Shown: piece by piece, positions 26,784 through 35,927 of the stretch | Layout: the number at the start of each line of letters is the position of its first letter | How positions within the stretch are numbered: position 1 is the first letter of the stretch | Assembly: GCA_964577055.1 (NCBI GenBank) | Contig: CAZNWC010000007.1 | Location: 1 to 64,000 of the forward strand | Reading direction: 5' to 3' | Origin: PNNG01 sp964577055 | GTDB lineage: Bacteria > Bacteroidota > Bacteroidia > UBA7662 | DNA: 64,000 nt | The notes under the pieces: model-generated | What the model saw: only the letters and a program-made list of their open reading frames with translations | Told to the model about the DNA's origin: nothing | Database searches by the model: none | Position numbers and translations under genes: made by a program

Positions 26784-27518
26784 ATGAACAAAACAATGAA
26801 GCGAATTGTGAGCAATTTTCAACCATTTGGGTTTGCCTTGATTTTGGCCCTTTGTTTAGCAGGCTCGGCACAAGATACCCATGCCCAGCGCACCAGTTGG
26901 GGCATCATGTGGAATGGCGGCACATTGGCAATCCCCGCTACCTATCGTTACAATATGCTCCCTGGAGGTGCCAGGGGAGAGCAATTTGTGTCGCGTGTGG
27001 ACGCAACGGCCATCTTTTTTGGGTGGGGCGTAAATACCTACACCCGTTTGTACGAAATCAACCCTGAAATGAGCATCGGCCTGATGTTGAATCCCAGTGG
27101 CACCGTTTATGTGCCGCTGAACTTCGGAGAGGGCAACGATATATTTGAGGTTTTCCGTGATACCGATGAGTACGGTTTCCCCCTCATGGGCCAGTTGCCC
27201 GTGATGTTGCATTTTGCCAATGGCATGTTCAGCACGGCGAGCTCTACCAAAGAGGTGGGCTTTGGCCTTTCGGCGGGTGTTGAAGCCACGTATTTGTTAG
27301 ACATTTTCACTTTCGATATTGGCAATAGTCCCCGCTATGATTTGCCAAGTGTGGCCTGGGTAAGGCCTGCTGTGGCTGCCCATTTCCGTTATTGGAACAA
27401 AAATGACCGTCCCCGCGAATTGACGTTCATGTTTTCAACCAACCGCGACGATTACACAACGCCTGCGGTAGCCCGGCCGATGTTTAAAATCACCTATGGT
27501 GGGTATTTCAATTATTGA
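26784..27518 (+). CDS. Barrel-like secreted protein, xNY-terminal family (member 3 of 5)
   Basis: A 244-residue protein with a signal peptide ending THAQ, then SWGIMWNGGTLAIP, NTYTRLYEINPEMSIGLM, QLPVMLHFANGMFSTASS, KEVGFGLSAGVEA, PAVAAHFRYWNKNDRPREL and terminal GGYFNY. It closely resembles member 4 along its whole length, so these two are the most recent duplicates. The gene begins 26 nt after the transglutaminase gene. Confidence 0.65.
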   Translation: MNKTMKRIVSNFQPFGFALILALCLAGSAQDTHAQRTSWGIMWNGGTLAIPATYRYNMLPGGARGEQFVSRVDATAIFFGWGVNTYTRLYEINPEMSIGLMLNPSGTVYVPLNFGEGNDIFEVFRDTDEYGFPLMGQLPVMLHFANGMFSTASSTKEVGFGLSAGVEATYLLDIFTFDIGNSPRYDLPSVAWVRPAVAAHFRYWNKNDRPRELTFMFSTNRDDYTTPAVARPMFKITYGGYFNY

Positions 27519-27617
27519 TGCGCCAAACTGAGTAGGTTGCCATTGCATGCTGCTTGCCAATTCACCCCATACGCAACGGATCGCCATTTGAACTTTCATC
27601 GAACATCAACACCCATC

Positions 27618-28358
27618 ATGCTTACAAAAATGCACACAACCAATATTTGCAAGAAGTGGGGAGCTGTACTGCTCATCACGCTTTGTTTTTGCGGTTCAAT
27701 AGACCGCGTTTCGGCCCAGCGCGTGAGTTGGGGTGTCATGTGGAATGGAGCCACAGTGCCCATCCCCGATGTCATTAGGTACAGGATATTGAGCACCACG
27801 CCGCCCGGCAGCAGGGGAGTTCCTTCGATTGGACGCTCCGCCGCAACAGCCTTGATTGGTGGCTGGGGATTTCATACCTACACCCGTTTGTACGAGTTCA
27901 ATCCAGACCTGAGCATGGGTGTGATGGCCAATCCCATGATTGCAGTTTATTTTCCTGCCAATTTTGGCAACGGCATTGATCCTTGGGCTATTTTCGATGT
28001 ATTGGATACGTATGGGCTCCCGATGATGCTTCAAATGCCCCTCATGCTACAATTTGCCGGCGGCATGTTGAGCACGAACAGTTCGAGCAAAGACATTGGT
28101 TGGGCCATTTCAGCAGGTGTGGAGGGTTCACTTTTCACCGACCGCTACGTCCGTCGACTCCGGGGCAATGCCCAGTACGATTTACCCGACCTGTCGTGGG
28201 TGCGGCCTGCTGCGGCGGCACACTTGCGGTACTGGAACCGAAACAACAAAGCACGCGAACTGAGTCTTCAGTTTTCAACCCACCGCGACAACTACACCGG
28301 CGCAGGGGTCCTCAGACCGATGTATAAAATTTCCTATGGTGCCTATTGGAATTATTGA
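27618..28358 (+). CDS. Barrel-like secreted protein, xNY-terminal family (member 4 of 5)
   Basis: A 246-residue protein with a signal peptide ending RVSAQ, then SWGVMWNGATVPIPDV, HTYTRLYEFNPDLSMGVM, QMPLMLQFAGGMLSTNSS, KDIGWAISAGVEG, PAAAAHLRYWNRNNKAREL and terminal GAYWNY. The ATG at 27618 is just upstream of the signal peptide. Its end overlaps the annotated start of member 5 by 23 nt. Confidence 0.65.
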   Translation: MLTKMHTTNICKKWGAVLLITLCFCGSIDRVSAQRVSWGVMWNGATVPIPDVIRYRILSTTPPGSRGVPSIGRSAATALIGGWGFHTYTRLYEFNPDLSMGVMANPMIAVYFPANFGNGIDPWAIFDVLDTYGLPMMLQMPLMLQFAGGMLSTNSSSKDIGWAISAGVEGSLFTDRYVRRLRGNAQYDLPDLSWVRPAAAAHLRYWNRNNKARELSLQFSTHRDNYTGAGVLRPMYKISYGAYWNY

Positions 28359-29118
28359 GCTGGCCGGTAAGCATGGGCTCCGGCGCAAATGTTCGCAGGG
28401 CATTTCCAGTTCGCATCTGCCAAGGTTGTCGCTGTTTTGCGGCATAGTTCTCCTGCTGTTGACCTTCTGCCTGGGTTCGGTCAAGGCCCAGCGGCTGAGC
28501 TACGGTGCGGGCATCAGCTGGGGAATCATGCAGCTGCCAGATGCCTATGTGGAGCGCACTTCTTGGTTGCCGCCAACACCCTCCGATACGATCATCAGGC
28601 CAGCCAACTGGGCCCTCACCAGTGCCTTACAATTTCCCATCGTGATTCGCCTTGTTCATTTTGATGACGACAAAAGCCTCATGTTATCAGCTACCCCTTC
28701 GGTTGGTTTTTACGTCCCTACTGCCAGTAGAGAAGATTACAGTTTTCCCTTCTTTGTACAAGCGCCCATGTTGTTGCAGTACAGCCAAGGCATGTTCAGC
28801 ACGCCGCAAACTGCCAAAGAACACGGATTTGGGGTAGGACTTGGGCTGGAGGTGAGCTGGTACCATGACAGATGGACCTACGGCGATCCGAACAATCCTT
28901 TTTCGCGCTGGACGGCTTTCGAGTTCGAGAACCGTTACATAGCTGCTCCCTCCCTGCTCATCAGGCCCACAGCAGCCATTTTTTATCGGAAGTGGACCAA
29001 AGGCAACAATCCCATTGAGTGGGGATTGCATTATGCGACCACCCGACAGACCTACGATTTGGGCACGGTGAACCGCGGCTTTGTGCGCATCTCCTTGTCA
29101 ACCTATTTGAATTATTAA
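28336..29118 (+). CDS. Barrel-like secreted protein, xNY-terminal family (member 5 of 5)
   Basis: A 260-residue protein if started at the ATG at 28336, inside the end of member 4. The hydrophobic signal core begins about 30 residues later (LFCGIVLLLLTFCLGSVKAQ), so a non-ATG start near 28426 is possible. The body shows QAPMLLQYSQGMFSTPQT, KEHGFGVGLGLEVSWY, RPTAAIFYRKWTKGNNP and terminal STYLNY. It is followed after 9 nt by the DUF3857 protein, so co-transcription is likely. Confidence 0.6.
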   Translation: MVPIGIIELAGKHGLRRKCSQGISSSHLPRLSLFCGIVLLLLTFCLGSVKAQRLSYGAGISWGIMQLPDAYVERTSWLPPTPSDTIIRPANWALTSALQFPIVIRLVHFDDDKSLMLSATPSVGFYVPTASREDYSFPFFVQAPMLLQYSQGMFSTPQTAKEHGFGVGLGLEVSWYHDRWTYGDPNNPFSRWTAFEFENRYIAAPSLLIRPTAAIFYRKWTKGNNPIEWGLHYATTRQTYDLGTVNRGFVRISLSTYLNY

Positions 29119-29127
29119 CCCAAGCAT

Positions 29128-31359
29128 ATGAAAAGAACGCTTATTTACCTTTTGCTGGCTGCGTGTTTACCAGTCATGGTTACCGCCCAATCCGCTTCAG
29201 AGCGCCGGGCTGCCCGCCAGAAGAACGAAACCAACGCCAAAGAATTTCAGGCCGAAGATCCTTTGTTCAAATCGACCGAAATCCCCGAAAAATGGAGCAA
29301 TCGCTCTGCTGTGATCATTGGCGAACGCGTGGAGTTTAATTTCGGTGGCAATTCTGGCAATGAAGTCTCGCTCAAAGTACGCCGACAGGTGAAGTTGCTC
29401 GACCAGGCTGCCATTGAAGAATTTGGCTCCTACGTTTACAATGAGGATGAAGACAACCGCACCGGCATTCAAATCATCAAAGCCGATGGCAAAAAGGTGG
29501 TAATCGACATGGCTACGGCTGCCTTGTACAAAGAAGAAGCCACCAATTCGCGCGTTCGCCAGTGGAACAACTACGTACGTGGGGGTAAAAACCGCCGCAA
29601 GGTGGCTTTGCCTGGTTTGCAGGTTGGCGATATCGTTGACATGATTTTTGAATCAAAGGGCAACCTGCAAGTCATTTTTTATCCCTCTTGCAGCGATGTA
29701 CTTGATATTTCATTTGCCGACGATTACCCCATCTTGCGGAAAAACGTACAGTTTACCGTGCGTAGAGGCACAGCTGTTTCGGCCATTGCCATGAATGGCG
29801 CCCCAAAACTCAATTTGGCGTCAGAAGCTGGTGGTCGCTTCCAAACCTATGTGGCCAGTGGTGAAATGTTTGAAGACGATACCTTGTCGAACCGCTATGC
29901 CTATAATCACCGCATTCAACCACGTATCAAGTTCCAGGTGTGCATGACAGGTGGAAAAGAAAGTACTTGGGACGAGTTTGCCGGTGAACAGGGCAAAGTA
30001 AAAACATCGGTGAGCAATGCCGAAATCCAGGAAGTGATGGCCAATGCGTTCAAATACCGTTCGCAAAACCGGAGCGTAAGTTATGGTCGTACCACCTACA
30101 GCCGTTTCAGTTCGGCGCAAACAGGTTGGGGATATTTGAACGAATACAAGGGCTGGTTGGGAAGGTATTTCCGTACCGAAACTGACCCCATCAAGATTGC
30201 AGATATTTTGTATTACCGCATGCGGTATGACTTCTTGTATGGTCAATTTGCCGATTATGGTAAATTCATGAACGATGAATTGTTCGCCTCCATCTTCATC
30301 AATGTGTTGCGCGAGCGGAACAAGGCTTGGGATGTGCAGTTGATTGTTGCCCCTGGCCGGAACATGACGGATCGCAAAAACCTGCTGTCGCGCGATGAAA
30401 TGTATTGGGTGGTTTGCATCACCCACAAGGGCAAAAAGCATCTCTATTACGGCTTGAGCAACCACCGCAAACCGGGTGATTCGTTCTACCGTTTGGCTGG
30501 TGTAGAGGGTCAGGTGGTGTATACCCTGAAGAACGAAGCCAAGGGCAAACCCATTCAGAAGTTCCGTTTCGCTGAGGAAAACCCTGCCGATCACGGCATG
30601 AAGTACGTGGCCGACATCAACCTGAACGAGAACAATGAGCTCAAATTTGCGGCTCAAACCACTTATTCGGGCAATTCACGGTTCAACGCTACCGATTATT
30701 TCCTGAGCAATATGGACTTCTCCAAAGAAGAGGAGGAATTGGTGAAATCGTACTCAAAAGAAGACAAGAAAAAATCGGCAAGCGAGTCACGCCGCCAGCG
30801 CAAAGAGGAGGTAGGCAAGGACTACGATAAAGAGGAAAACGAAAAGAAAAAAATCGAAAGGCTCAAAAAGCGCGTTGAAAACGGCTACACCCTGGTTTCG
30901 TATGATGGATATGAGGTGGTGAAGAGCGGTCGCATGCCTGATGAACCCAATATGGTGGTGACCGAAAAATACACCGTATCGGAACTCGTGGCCAAAGCGG
31001 GCCGCAACCTCATCGTTTCCATTGGCTTGTTCCCTGGTGAATACAGCCGCATCGATACCAGCCTCCAACGGGTGCACGACATCAGCTACGATTTTCCGGC
31101 AACCTACAGCATGGAATACCGCTTGCAAATTCCTGCCGGTTATCAGGCCGAAGGGGTTGAAGCACTCAATACCGAGGTATCGAACACAACCGGTCGTTTT
31201 AAAACAACCGCCGTGGTAGAAGGCAATGTGCTAAAGCTTACCGTTGAGCGGGTATACCTGCGCGCCGAAATGCCGGTGAGCGATTGGGCCGACTTTACCC
31301 GGTTCATCAATGCCGCAAGCGATTTTAACCAGAAAAAAGTGGTGCTGAAGAAGCTTTGA
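29128..31359 (+). CDS. DUF3857-type exported protein with a transglutaminase-like core lacking the catalytic triad
   Basis: A 743-residue protein with a signal peptide ending MVTAQ. A DUF3857-like domain spans residues about 50-250 (VEFNFGGNSGNEVSLKVRRQ), a transglutaminase-like region about 340-450, and a lysine/glutamate-rich coiled-coil-prone stretch about 530-590. Where active members carry a GDCK motif this one reads FMNDELFASIFINVLRERN, with no Cys, and no matching His/Asp pair is seen. It is probably a structural or binding paralogue of the intact transglutaminase in the same cluster. It is the last gene before a strong terminator. Confidence 0.7.
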   Translation: MKRTLIYLLLAACLPVMVTAQSASERRAARQKNETNAKEFQAEDPLFKSTEIPEKWSNRSAVIIGERVEFNFGGNSGNEVSLKVRRQVKLLDQAAIEEFGSYVYNEDEDNRTGIQIIKADGKKVVIDMATAALYKEEATNSRVRQWNNYVRGGKNRRKVALPGLQVGDIVDMIFESKGNLQVIFYPSCSDVLDISFADDYPILRKNVQFTVRRGTAVSAIAMNGAPKLNLASEAGGRFQTYVASGEMFEDDTLSNRYAYNHRIQPRIKFQVCMTGGKESTWDEFAGEQGKVKTSVSNAEIQEVMANAFKYRSQNRSVSYGRTTYSRFSSAQTGWGYLNEYKGWLGRYFRTETDPIKIADILYYRMRYDFLYGQFADYGKFMNDELFASIFINVLRERNKAWDVQLIVAPGRNMTDRKNLLSRDEMYWVVCITHKGKKHLYYGLSNHRKPGDSFYRLAGVEGQVVYTLKNEAKGKPIQKFRFAEENPADHGMKYVADINLNENNELKFAAQTTYSGNSRFNATDYFLSNMDFSKEEEELVKSYSKEDKKKSASESRRQRKEEVGKDYDKEENEKKKIERLKKRVENGYTLVSYDGYEVVKSGRMPDEPNMVVTEKYTVSELVAKAGRNLIVSIGLFPGEYSRIDTSLQRVHDISYDFPATYSMEYRLQIPAGYQAEGVEALNTEVSNTTGRFKTTAVVEGNVLKLTVERVYLRAEMPVSDWADFTRFINAASDFNQKKVVLKKL

Positions 31360-31377
31360 TGCTTTGGCCCAAAAGTG

Positions 31378-31418
31378 AAAAAGGGACAATCGGTTGTATG
31401 CCGGTTGTCCCTTTTTTT
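31378..31418. terminator. Bidirectional intrinsic terminator
   Basis: AAAAAGGGACAATCGG, a 7-nt loop and CCGGTTGTCCCTTTTTTT form a long stem with one G-T pair. The T-run follows on the plus strand, and the A-run at the left gives a T-run on the minus strand. It lies between the convergent DUF3857 and coaD genes and can serve both. Confidence 0.88.
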
Positions 31419-31454
31419 GTTGCTACACGCCAGGATAATTCCTGAAGCGGCGCC

Positions 31455-31919
31455 TTATTTGATGGGGATGACTACCTCTTTTGGCAAAAATGCCGAAGGA
31501 TTGCCGTTGTTGCGGATGATATCGCGAACGATGGTGCTGCTCACCGGCGATAAAGAAGGTTCAGTGATGAGGAAAATCGTATCGATGCCGTGCAAGGCCT
31601 TGTTGAATTGCGCGATGTTTTTCTCGTATTCGAAATCGGGAGCCGAGCGCAATCCCCTGATGATGTAACGTGCACCAATTTTAACGCAATAATCTACGGT
31701 GAGGGTGGTGTACACTTCAACCCGAATTTGCGGTTCGTTCCGAAATACATCTTCCAGCCATTTTTTGCGCGTTTCTAAGTCGAACAAATAGGTTTTGGCG
31801 CTGTTTTGCCCAATGCCCACCACCACTTCATCGAAAATGGGCAGGGCGCGGCGAATGATGTCGACATGCCCGTTGGTAATGGGATCGAACGAACCGGGAA
31901 AAAGGGCGATGCGTTTCAT
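31455..31919 (-). CDS. coaD: Pantetheine-phosphate adenylyltransferase
   Basis: A 154-residue, full-length CoaD that makes dephospho-CoA from 4'-phosphopantetheine and ATP, the penultimate step of coenzyme A synthesis. The nucleotidyltransferase signature is intact: FPGSFDPITNGHVDII (T/HxGH motif), YIIRGLRSAPDFEYE and the C-terminal SPVSSTIVRDII. Its start overlaps the end of rsmD by 4 nt, so the two are translationally coupled. Confidence 0.96.
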   Translation of the reverse strand: MKRIALFPGSFDPITNGHVDIIRRALPIFDEVVVGIGQNSAKTYLFDLETRKKWLEDVFRNEPQIRVEVYTTLTVDYCVKIGARYIIRGLRSAPDFEYEKNIAQFNKALHGIDTIFLITEPSLSPVSSTIVRDIIRNNGNPSAFLPKEVVIPIK

Positions 31920-32458
31920 GCGGTAGGATTGTCTTCAAAAATACTAAAAACCGATTGACCGTAGGTGCGCTGTTCGGTGAGGGCCGGGTGGGCATCGAAC
32001 CGGCGGTGTTTGGGATGTTCGAGGATGAACACACCACCAGCAGCGCGCAGGCCATGGGCGAGTACCAAATCGGGCAATTGCGGGAGGCGCGGATGGTCGT
32101 AGGGCGGGTCGGCAAACACCAACATGGCCGATATGCCCGCTTTGCCAATCCAGCCGAACACATCGGCTTGCACTATATCGATGGGCAGCTGTAAATCGGT
32201 TGCGGTGGTTTTGATGTAGCGGTAACAACCATTGTGCTGGTCAACAGCCGTTATGTGTGCTGCTCCGCGGGAGCCCAATTCAAAACTGATGTTCCCGGTG
32301 CCGGCAAACAGGTCGATGGCCGTAATGCCCTGCAATTCAAAACGATGGTCGAGCCAGTTGAACAGCGCTTCTTTGGCCCTGTCGGTGGTGGGGCGGACGG
32401 GTAATTTGGCCGGTGCTTGCAATACCCGGCCCTTATGGATGCCGCTTATGATGCGCAT
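31916..32458 (-). CDS. rsmD: 16S rRNA (guanine966-N2)-methyltransferase RsmD
   Basis: A 180-residue protein. It starts MRIISGIHKGR and has TTDRAKEALFNWL, AIDLFAGTGNISFELGSRGA (SAM-binding motif I) and the catalytic LVFADPPYD motif. It methylates G966 of 16S rRNA during 30S assembly. The ATG at 32458 fits the family; it overlaps the 3' end of the DUF3822 gene by 13 nt and the coaD start by 4 nt. Confidence 0.92.
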   Translation of the reverse strand: MRIISGIHKGRVLQAPAKLPVRPTTDRAKEALFNWLDHRFELQGITAIDLFAGTGNISFELGSRGAAHITAVDQHNGCYRYIKTTATDLQLPIDIVQADVFGWIGKAGISAMLVFADPPYDHPRLPQLPDLVLAHGLRAAGGVFILEHPKHRRFDAHPALTEQRTYGQSVFSIFEDNPTA

Positions 32459-33282
32459 AGTGTGGCCAGCAGCAATTGCAGTTGGGCCGCCGGCAGGGCA
32501 CTCCATTGCGCATCGTAGGCCAGGCTTTTTTCGGTTTCCAATGGATGCATATCGGCAAAATACGATGCGAGCAAAGCTTGTGAATCGTCGTACAGCAGGC
32601 CATGTCCGCACAGGAGCAGTCGAGGCTGGTGCTGTTCGGCCAGCAGGCTGGCATAGTAGAGCACATCGGCAGGGTCGGCCACATAATATTGGTTGTACAC
32701 TTGCAATTGATCGCCTCGATACAGCCAGGCACTCAGTTGGGTATTGGCCAAGCGGAGCAGCAATCCGTAGGTTTTGCCCTCTTGCCAGCTGCGCGATAAA
32801 CGCTGAAACATTACCGCGTCGGCCGAAAACAGACGCAGGTTGTGGAAGTGATGGGTTGCAGCAACGGCCAGGCCAATGGGCATGGCACTGATCAATTCTA
32901 CTTGTGCGGCTGGCAGGCTGTCGCGGTGCAACTGCTCGTTGTCAACCGCCCCAAAGACCAATTCGAAATAATCGGTTCCTGTACCTTCACGGTAAACGGC
33001 CGTGGGCACGACGGTGGTGTGGAGGGTGTCATAGGCCAAGTGCACCCGCGCAAAAGAGGCTTGCAATTCGGGGTGGTTTTGCTTCAGCCACTCCATCCGC
33101 TCGGCTGGGGCCATTTGTTCGTGCTTATCGGGCCAAGGGGCCGCATACAAGCGTGCTAAGGCAAAAGGATGGCCTGCTGCCATGCAAAAAGAATAGCCAT
33201 CGTGCGTGAAAACGATGGCTAGACTTTGCTCGCTGGCTTTTTGGCTTTTGCCTGCCTGCAGCTGAAGATTTATTTTTTCCAA
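32446..33282 (-). CDS. DUF3822 family protein
   Basis: A 278-residue protein of a Bacteroidota-specific family that typically precedes rsmD and coaD. It resembles an ASKHA/actin-like fold (inference) with repeated strands such as LAIVFTHDGYSF and YGLLLRLANTQLSAWLYRGDQL, and a second half beginning ADVLYYASLLAEQ. The start codon appears to be TTG at 33282, one base after the stop of the upstream gene; no ATG occurs until residue 34. Function unknown. Confidence 0.8.
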   Translation of the reverse strand: MEKINLQLQAGKSQKASEQSLAIVFTHDGYSFCMAAGHPFALARLYAAPWPDKHEQMAPAERMEWLKQNHPELQASFARVHLAYDTLHTTVVPTAVYREGTGTDYFELVFGAVDNEQLHRDSLPAAQVELISAMPIGLAVAATHHFHNLRLFSADAVMFQRLSRSWQEGKTYGLLLRLANTQLSAWLYRGDQLQVYNQYYVADPADVLYYASLLAEQHQPRLLLCGHGLLYDDSQALLASYFADMHPLETEKSLAYDAQWSALPAAQLQLLLATLCAS

Positions 33283-33283
33283 T

Positions 33284-33820
33284 TTACTCCCAGTTACCCG
33301 AAAAATTGGCGTCCTGCATTGAACCTACGCGCAATACCTTGCGGGGATCGAAAGGAGCGCTGTCTTCCACCTGAAATACCGACAATTGAATGTTGCCCTT
33401 GGTGATTTTACCCGCTTGCAAATCGAATTTTTTGCCGTCGGTAAAAGGAATATAAGGCAAAGAATCGATGGGATAGTTGGGGAAAAAGGAGTCGGCAATG
33501 CTTACCATGATGGTGTCGTAACGAATACCTGCCAGGATGTCAAGGGAGTCGTCGGGGTTGCCGATTACTTTCACCACCTTGATTTGGCCATTTTTGGTGA
33601 TTTCCACCAAACTTTCCCAGTCATCGGCAAATTCGCCAATGGCGTCGCGGTAGGCAATTTGGGCGGTACGAATCATTTTGAGTCGTTCGATTACCTGTGC
33701 ATAGCGCTTGTTTTTCTCTTTTTCGAAGCGAATGGGCTCTGCAATGGTTTCAACCAGGAAGTAGGCCATCACCACGATAACCAAAAAGAGCGCAATTTTC
33801 AGGATGTTGAGTGTTTTCAT
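33284..33820 (-). CDS. Single-pass membrane protein with pseudopilin-like N-terminus
   Basis: A 178-residue protein. One transmembrane helix (residues 5-25, ILKIALFLVIVVMAYFLVE) is followed by a charged helix and RTAQIAYRDAIGEFADDWESL, a pattern resembling type II pseudopilin-like proteins, though no prepilin cleavage site is obvious. It is first of a four-gene unit with DUF3822, rsmD and coaD. The ATG at 33820 was chosen because it directly precedes the membrane helix. Function unknown. Confidence 0.6.
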   Translation of the reverse strand: MKTLNILKIALFLVIVVMAYFLVETIAEPIRFEKEKNKRYAQVIERLKMIRTAQIAYRDAIGEFADDWESLVEITKNGQIKVVKVIGNPDDSLDILAGIRYDTIMVSIADSFFPNYPIDSLPYIPFTDGKKFDLQAGKITKGNIQLSVFQVEDSAPFDPRKVLRVGSMQDANFSGNWE

Positions 33821-33931
33821 GTAATAGTAACGTTCTGCCGCCTGCAATATTAGCATATTTTGCTGGAATGTACAGCCGTTGCACATTGCTTTTATGTTTC
33901 GCTTTTGTAAGGCTTTTTTCATTTTTGTGCC

Positions 33932-34351
33932 ATGACAGCAATGGAAGCCCAACGCGAGCGCATCGCGGCGAAGTTAACCGGACAGCATTTTATGCACCAC
34001 ATTGGTTTTTCGATCACACGCATCGATGCGGGAGAAGTGGCAGGAGAGATGCCCATTGCCCCTTTTAGCCTCCAACAAATGGGCTATGTGCACGGGGGCA
34101 TCACCGCAACCTTGGCGGATATTGTGGCCGGATTTGCAGCCTATACCTGCACGCCGCTCGACCGCAATGTGGTGACCTCGAGCCTGCACATCCAATATTT
34201 CGCACCAGGCTATGGCGAATCGCTCCGGGCCGTGGGCAAGGTGGTGAAAGCCGGCAGCCGCTTGCACTATTGCGAAAGCGAAGTCTACGTGCGCGATGGA
34301 CAAGAGGAACGCCTGATTGCACGGGCCATTTCTACCATGGCGGTGGTATGA
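33932..34351 (+). CDS. PaaI-type hotdog thioesterase
   Basis: A 139-residue hotdog-fold protein. The family signature is visible: MGYVHGGITATLADIVAGFAAY (HGG plus the acidic catalytic residue in ADIVAG), followed by VTSSLHIQYFAPGYG. It hydrolyses acyl-CoA thioesters, possibly aromatic acyl-CoA; the substrate is not determinable. It heads a tightly packed four-gene plus-strand unit, and its stop overlaps the glycosylase start (ATGA). Confidence 0.85.
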   Translation: MTAMEAQRERIAAKLTGQHFMHHIGFSITRIDAGEVAGEMPIAPFSLQQMGYVHGGITATLADIVAGFAAYTCTPLDRNVVTSSLHIQYFAPGYGESLRAVGKVVKAGSRLHYCESEVYVRDGQEERLIARAISTMAVV

Positions 34352-34932
34352 GGCCCTTGCCGGTTGATTTTTACGCAAACAGCGAGGTGCAGCAGGTGGC
34401 CCGCGCCCTGTTGGGCAAGCAGCTTTGGGTGCAGGCGGCTTCGGGTTTGCGAACTGGGATCATCACCGAAACCGAAGCCTATGCCAGTACGCACGACAAG
34501 GCCTCCCACGCCGCAGGCGGCAAGCGTACCGCCCGCAATGCCGTGATGTTTGGTCCTCCCGGCAAAACCTATGTTTACCTCTGCTACGGTATCCATCATT
34601 TGCTCAACATCGTGACTGGTCCCGAAGGTGAGGCTGCCGCAGTCCTCATCCGTGGCTTGACTCCCCTTGCACCTGCTGCGCCTGCCTCCGCTGGCCGTGG
34701 CCCCGGGAAGCTGTGCCGCTGGCTGGGCATTGACAGGCGCTGGAACGGGGCCGATGTGCAGGGTCCGAACATCTGGATTACCGACGGCATTCAGGTGGCG
34801 GACGATCAAGTAGCATTTACTCCCCGCATAGGGGTGGCCTATGCTGGCAGCGATGCACTTTTGCCCTATCGCTGCTATATTCAGGGTGCAGACTCCGTTT
34901 CATTTCCCCTATTTCCAAAATATCCGCGTTAG
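34348..34932 (+). CDS. mpg: 3-methyladenine DNA glycosylase (AAG/MPG family)
   Basis: A 194-residue protein. GIITETEAYASTHDKASHA contains the catalytic Glu, and RTARNAVMFGPPGKTYVYLCYGIHHLLNIVT is the family's DNA-intercalating and substrate region, followed by AAAVLIRGLTPL and GPGKLCRWLGID. It excises alkylated or deaminated purines in base-excision repair. It starts at the ATG overlapping the thioesterase stop. Confidence 0.92.
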   Translation: MRPLPVDFYANSEVQQVARALLGKQLWVQAASGLRTGIITETEAYASTHDKASHAAGGKRTARNAVMFGPPGKTYVYLCYGIHHLLNIVTGPEGEAAAVLIRGLTPLAPAAPASAGRGPGKLCRWLGIDRRWNGADVQGPNIWITDGIQVADDQVAFTPRIGVAYAGSDALLPYRCYIQGADSVSFPLFPKYPR

Positions 34933-34934
34933 AT

Positions 34935-35927
34935 TTGAAAACAAGCAAACAAACAAAAGCAGTCGATACTTGTTCTTCTACTGATTTAGGCCACGCATTT
35001 TCGGAGGCAAATCGAACAGAAACAACAGCATCGCGCGACGTGAATTATTTTTCGATCAAAGAAATTGAGGCTTTAACGGGTGTGAAAGCCCATACCATCC
35101 GCATTTGGGAACAGCGGTACGAGATGGTTACGCCCAAACGTACCGACACCAATATCCGGTATTACGACGAGCAGGACCTGCGCAAATTGCTTAATGTAGC
35201 CTTGCTCAACAAAAACGGATTTAAAATTTCAGAAATCGCCGGATTAAGTGAAAGCGACATCCGCGAGAAGGTGATGCAGTTGGCCATTGAAAAAAATGAC
35301 CATGAAAACCAGCTGCAGGCCCTTACCCTGAGCATGCTTGAACTCAATGAGCAAGCTTTTGAAAAGTTGTTGAGCACAGCCTTTTTGCAAATGGGCATCG
35401 AAAAAACCATGATTCAGGTGGTTTTTCCCTTTTTCAGGTCCATTGGTATCATGTGGCAAACGGGCAGCATCAATCCGGCACATGAACATTTTATTACCAA
35501 CATTGTACGCCAGAAATTGATTGTGGCCATCGATGGACAAAATGTGCGCATGGACGGTTGGGGCAAAAAATACATGTTGTTCTTGCCCGAAGGCGAATTT
35601 CATGAAATTGGACTGCTGTTTGCCAATTACACCATTCGGGCGAGGGGCCATCAGGTGATTTACATAGGGGCGAATGTGCCATATCCCGACTTAAAGGTGG
35701 TATACGATGTGTACCAGCCCGAAGTGCTCTTCACCATTCTTACTTCACCGCTGGCCCAAGCGCAACCCCAGCAATACCTCGATGCCTTGAGCCGTGATTT
35801 TCCCAACAGCACCATCCTTACCTCAGGGGGATTGTTGCTCAACGAAAAGGATTTGCGTTTGCCGCCGAATGTGCGCTTGATGCAAGATTTTAAAGAAATG
35901 TTGTCGCTCGTAAGTGAGTTAAACTGA
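34935..35927 (+). CDS. carH: CarH-type MerR regulator with cobalamin-binding light-sensor domain
   Basis: A 330-residue protein if started at the TTG at 34935 (2 nt after mpg); a GTG at 35040 would start just before the MerR helix-turn-helix. Domains: MerR HTH (about 37-110: YFSIKEIEALTGVKAHTIRI, WEQRY), a four-helix B12-cap (about 120-200) and a B12-binding Rossmann domain (about 212-320). The CarH light-sensing signature Wx9EH is present as W174 with E184-H185, and the cobalt-ligand motif appears as E-F-H223-E-I-G226. In known CarH, adenosylcobalamin-bound tetramers repress carotenoid genes in the dark and light releases them. The stop overlaps the crtZ start by one base, so crtZ is the obvious target. 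Confidence 0.85.
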   Translation: MKTSKQTKAVDTCSSTDLGHAFSEANRTETTASRDVNYFSIKEIEALTGVKAHTIRIWEQRYEMVTPKRTDTNIRYYDEQDLRKLLNVALLNKNGFKISEIAGLSESDIREKVMQLAIEKNDHENQLQALTLSMLELNEQAFEKLLSTAFLQMGIEKTMIQVVFPFFRSIGIMWQTGSINPAHEHFITNIVRQKLIVAIDGQNVRMDGWGKKYMLFLPEGEFHEIGLLFANYTIRARGHQVIYIGANVPYPDLKVVYDVYQPEVLFTILTSPLAQAQPQQYLDALSRDFPNSTILTSGGLLLNEKDLRLPPNVRLMQDFKEMLSLVSELN

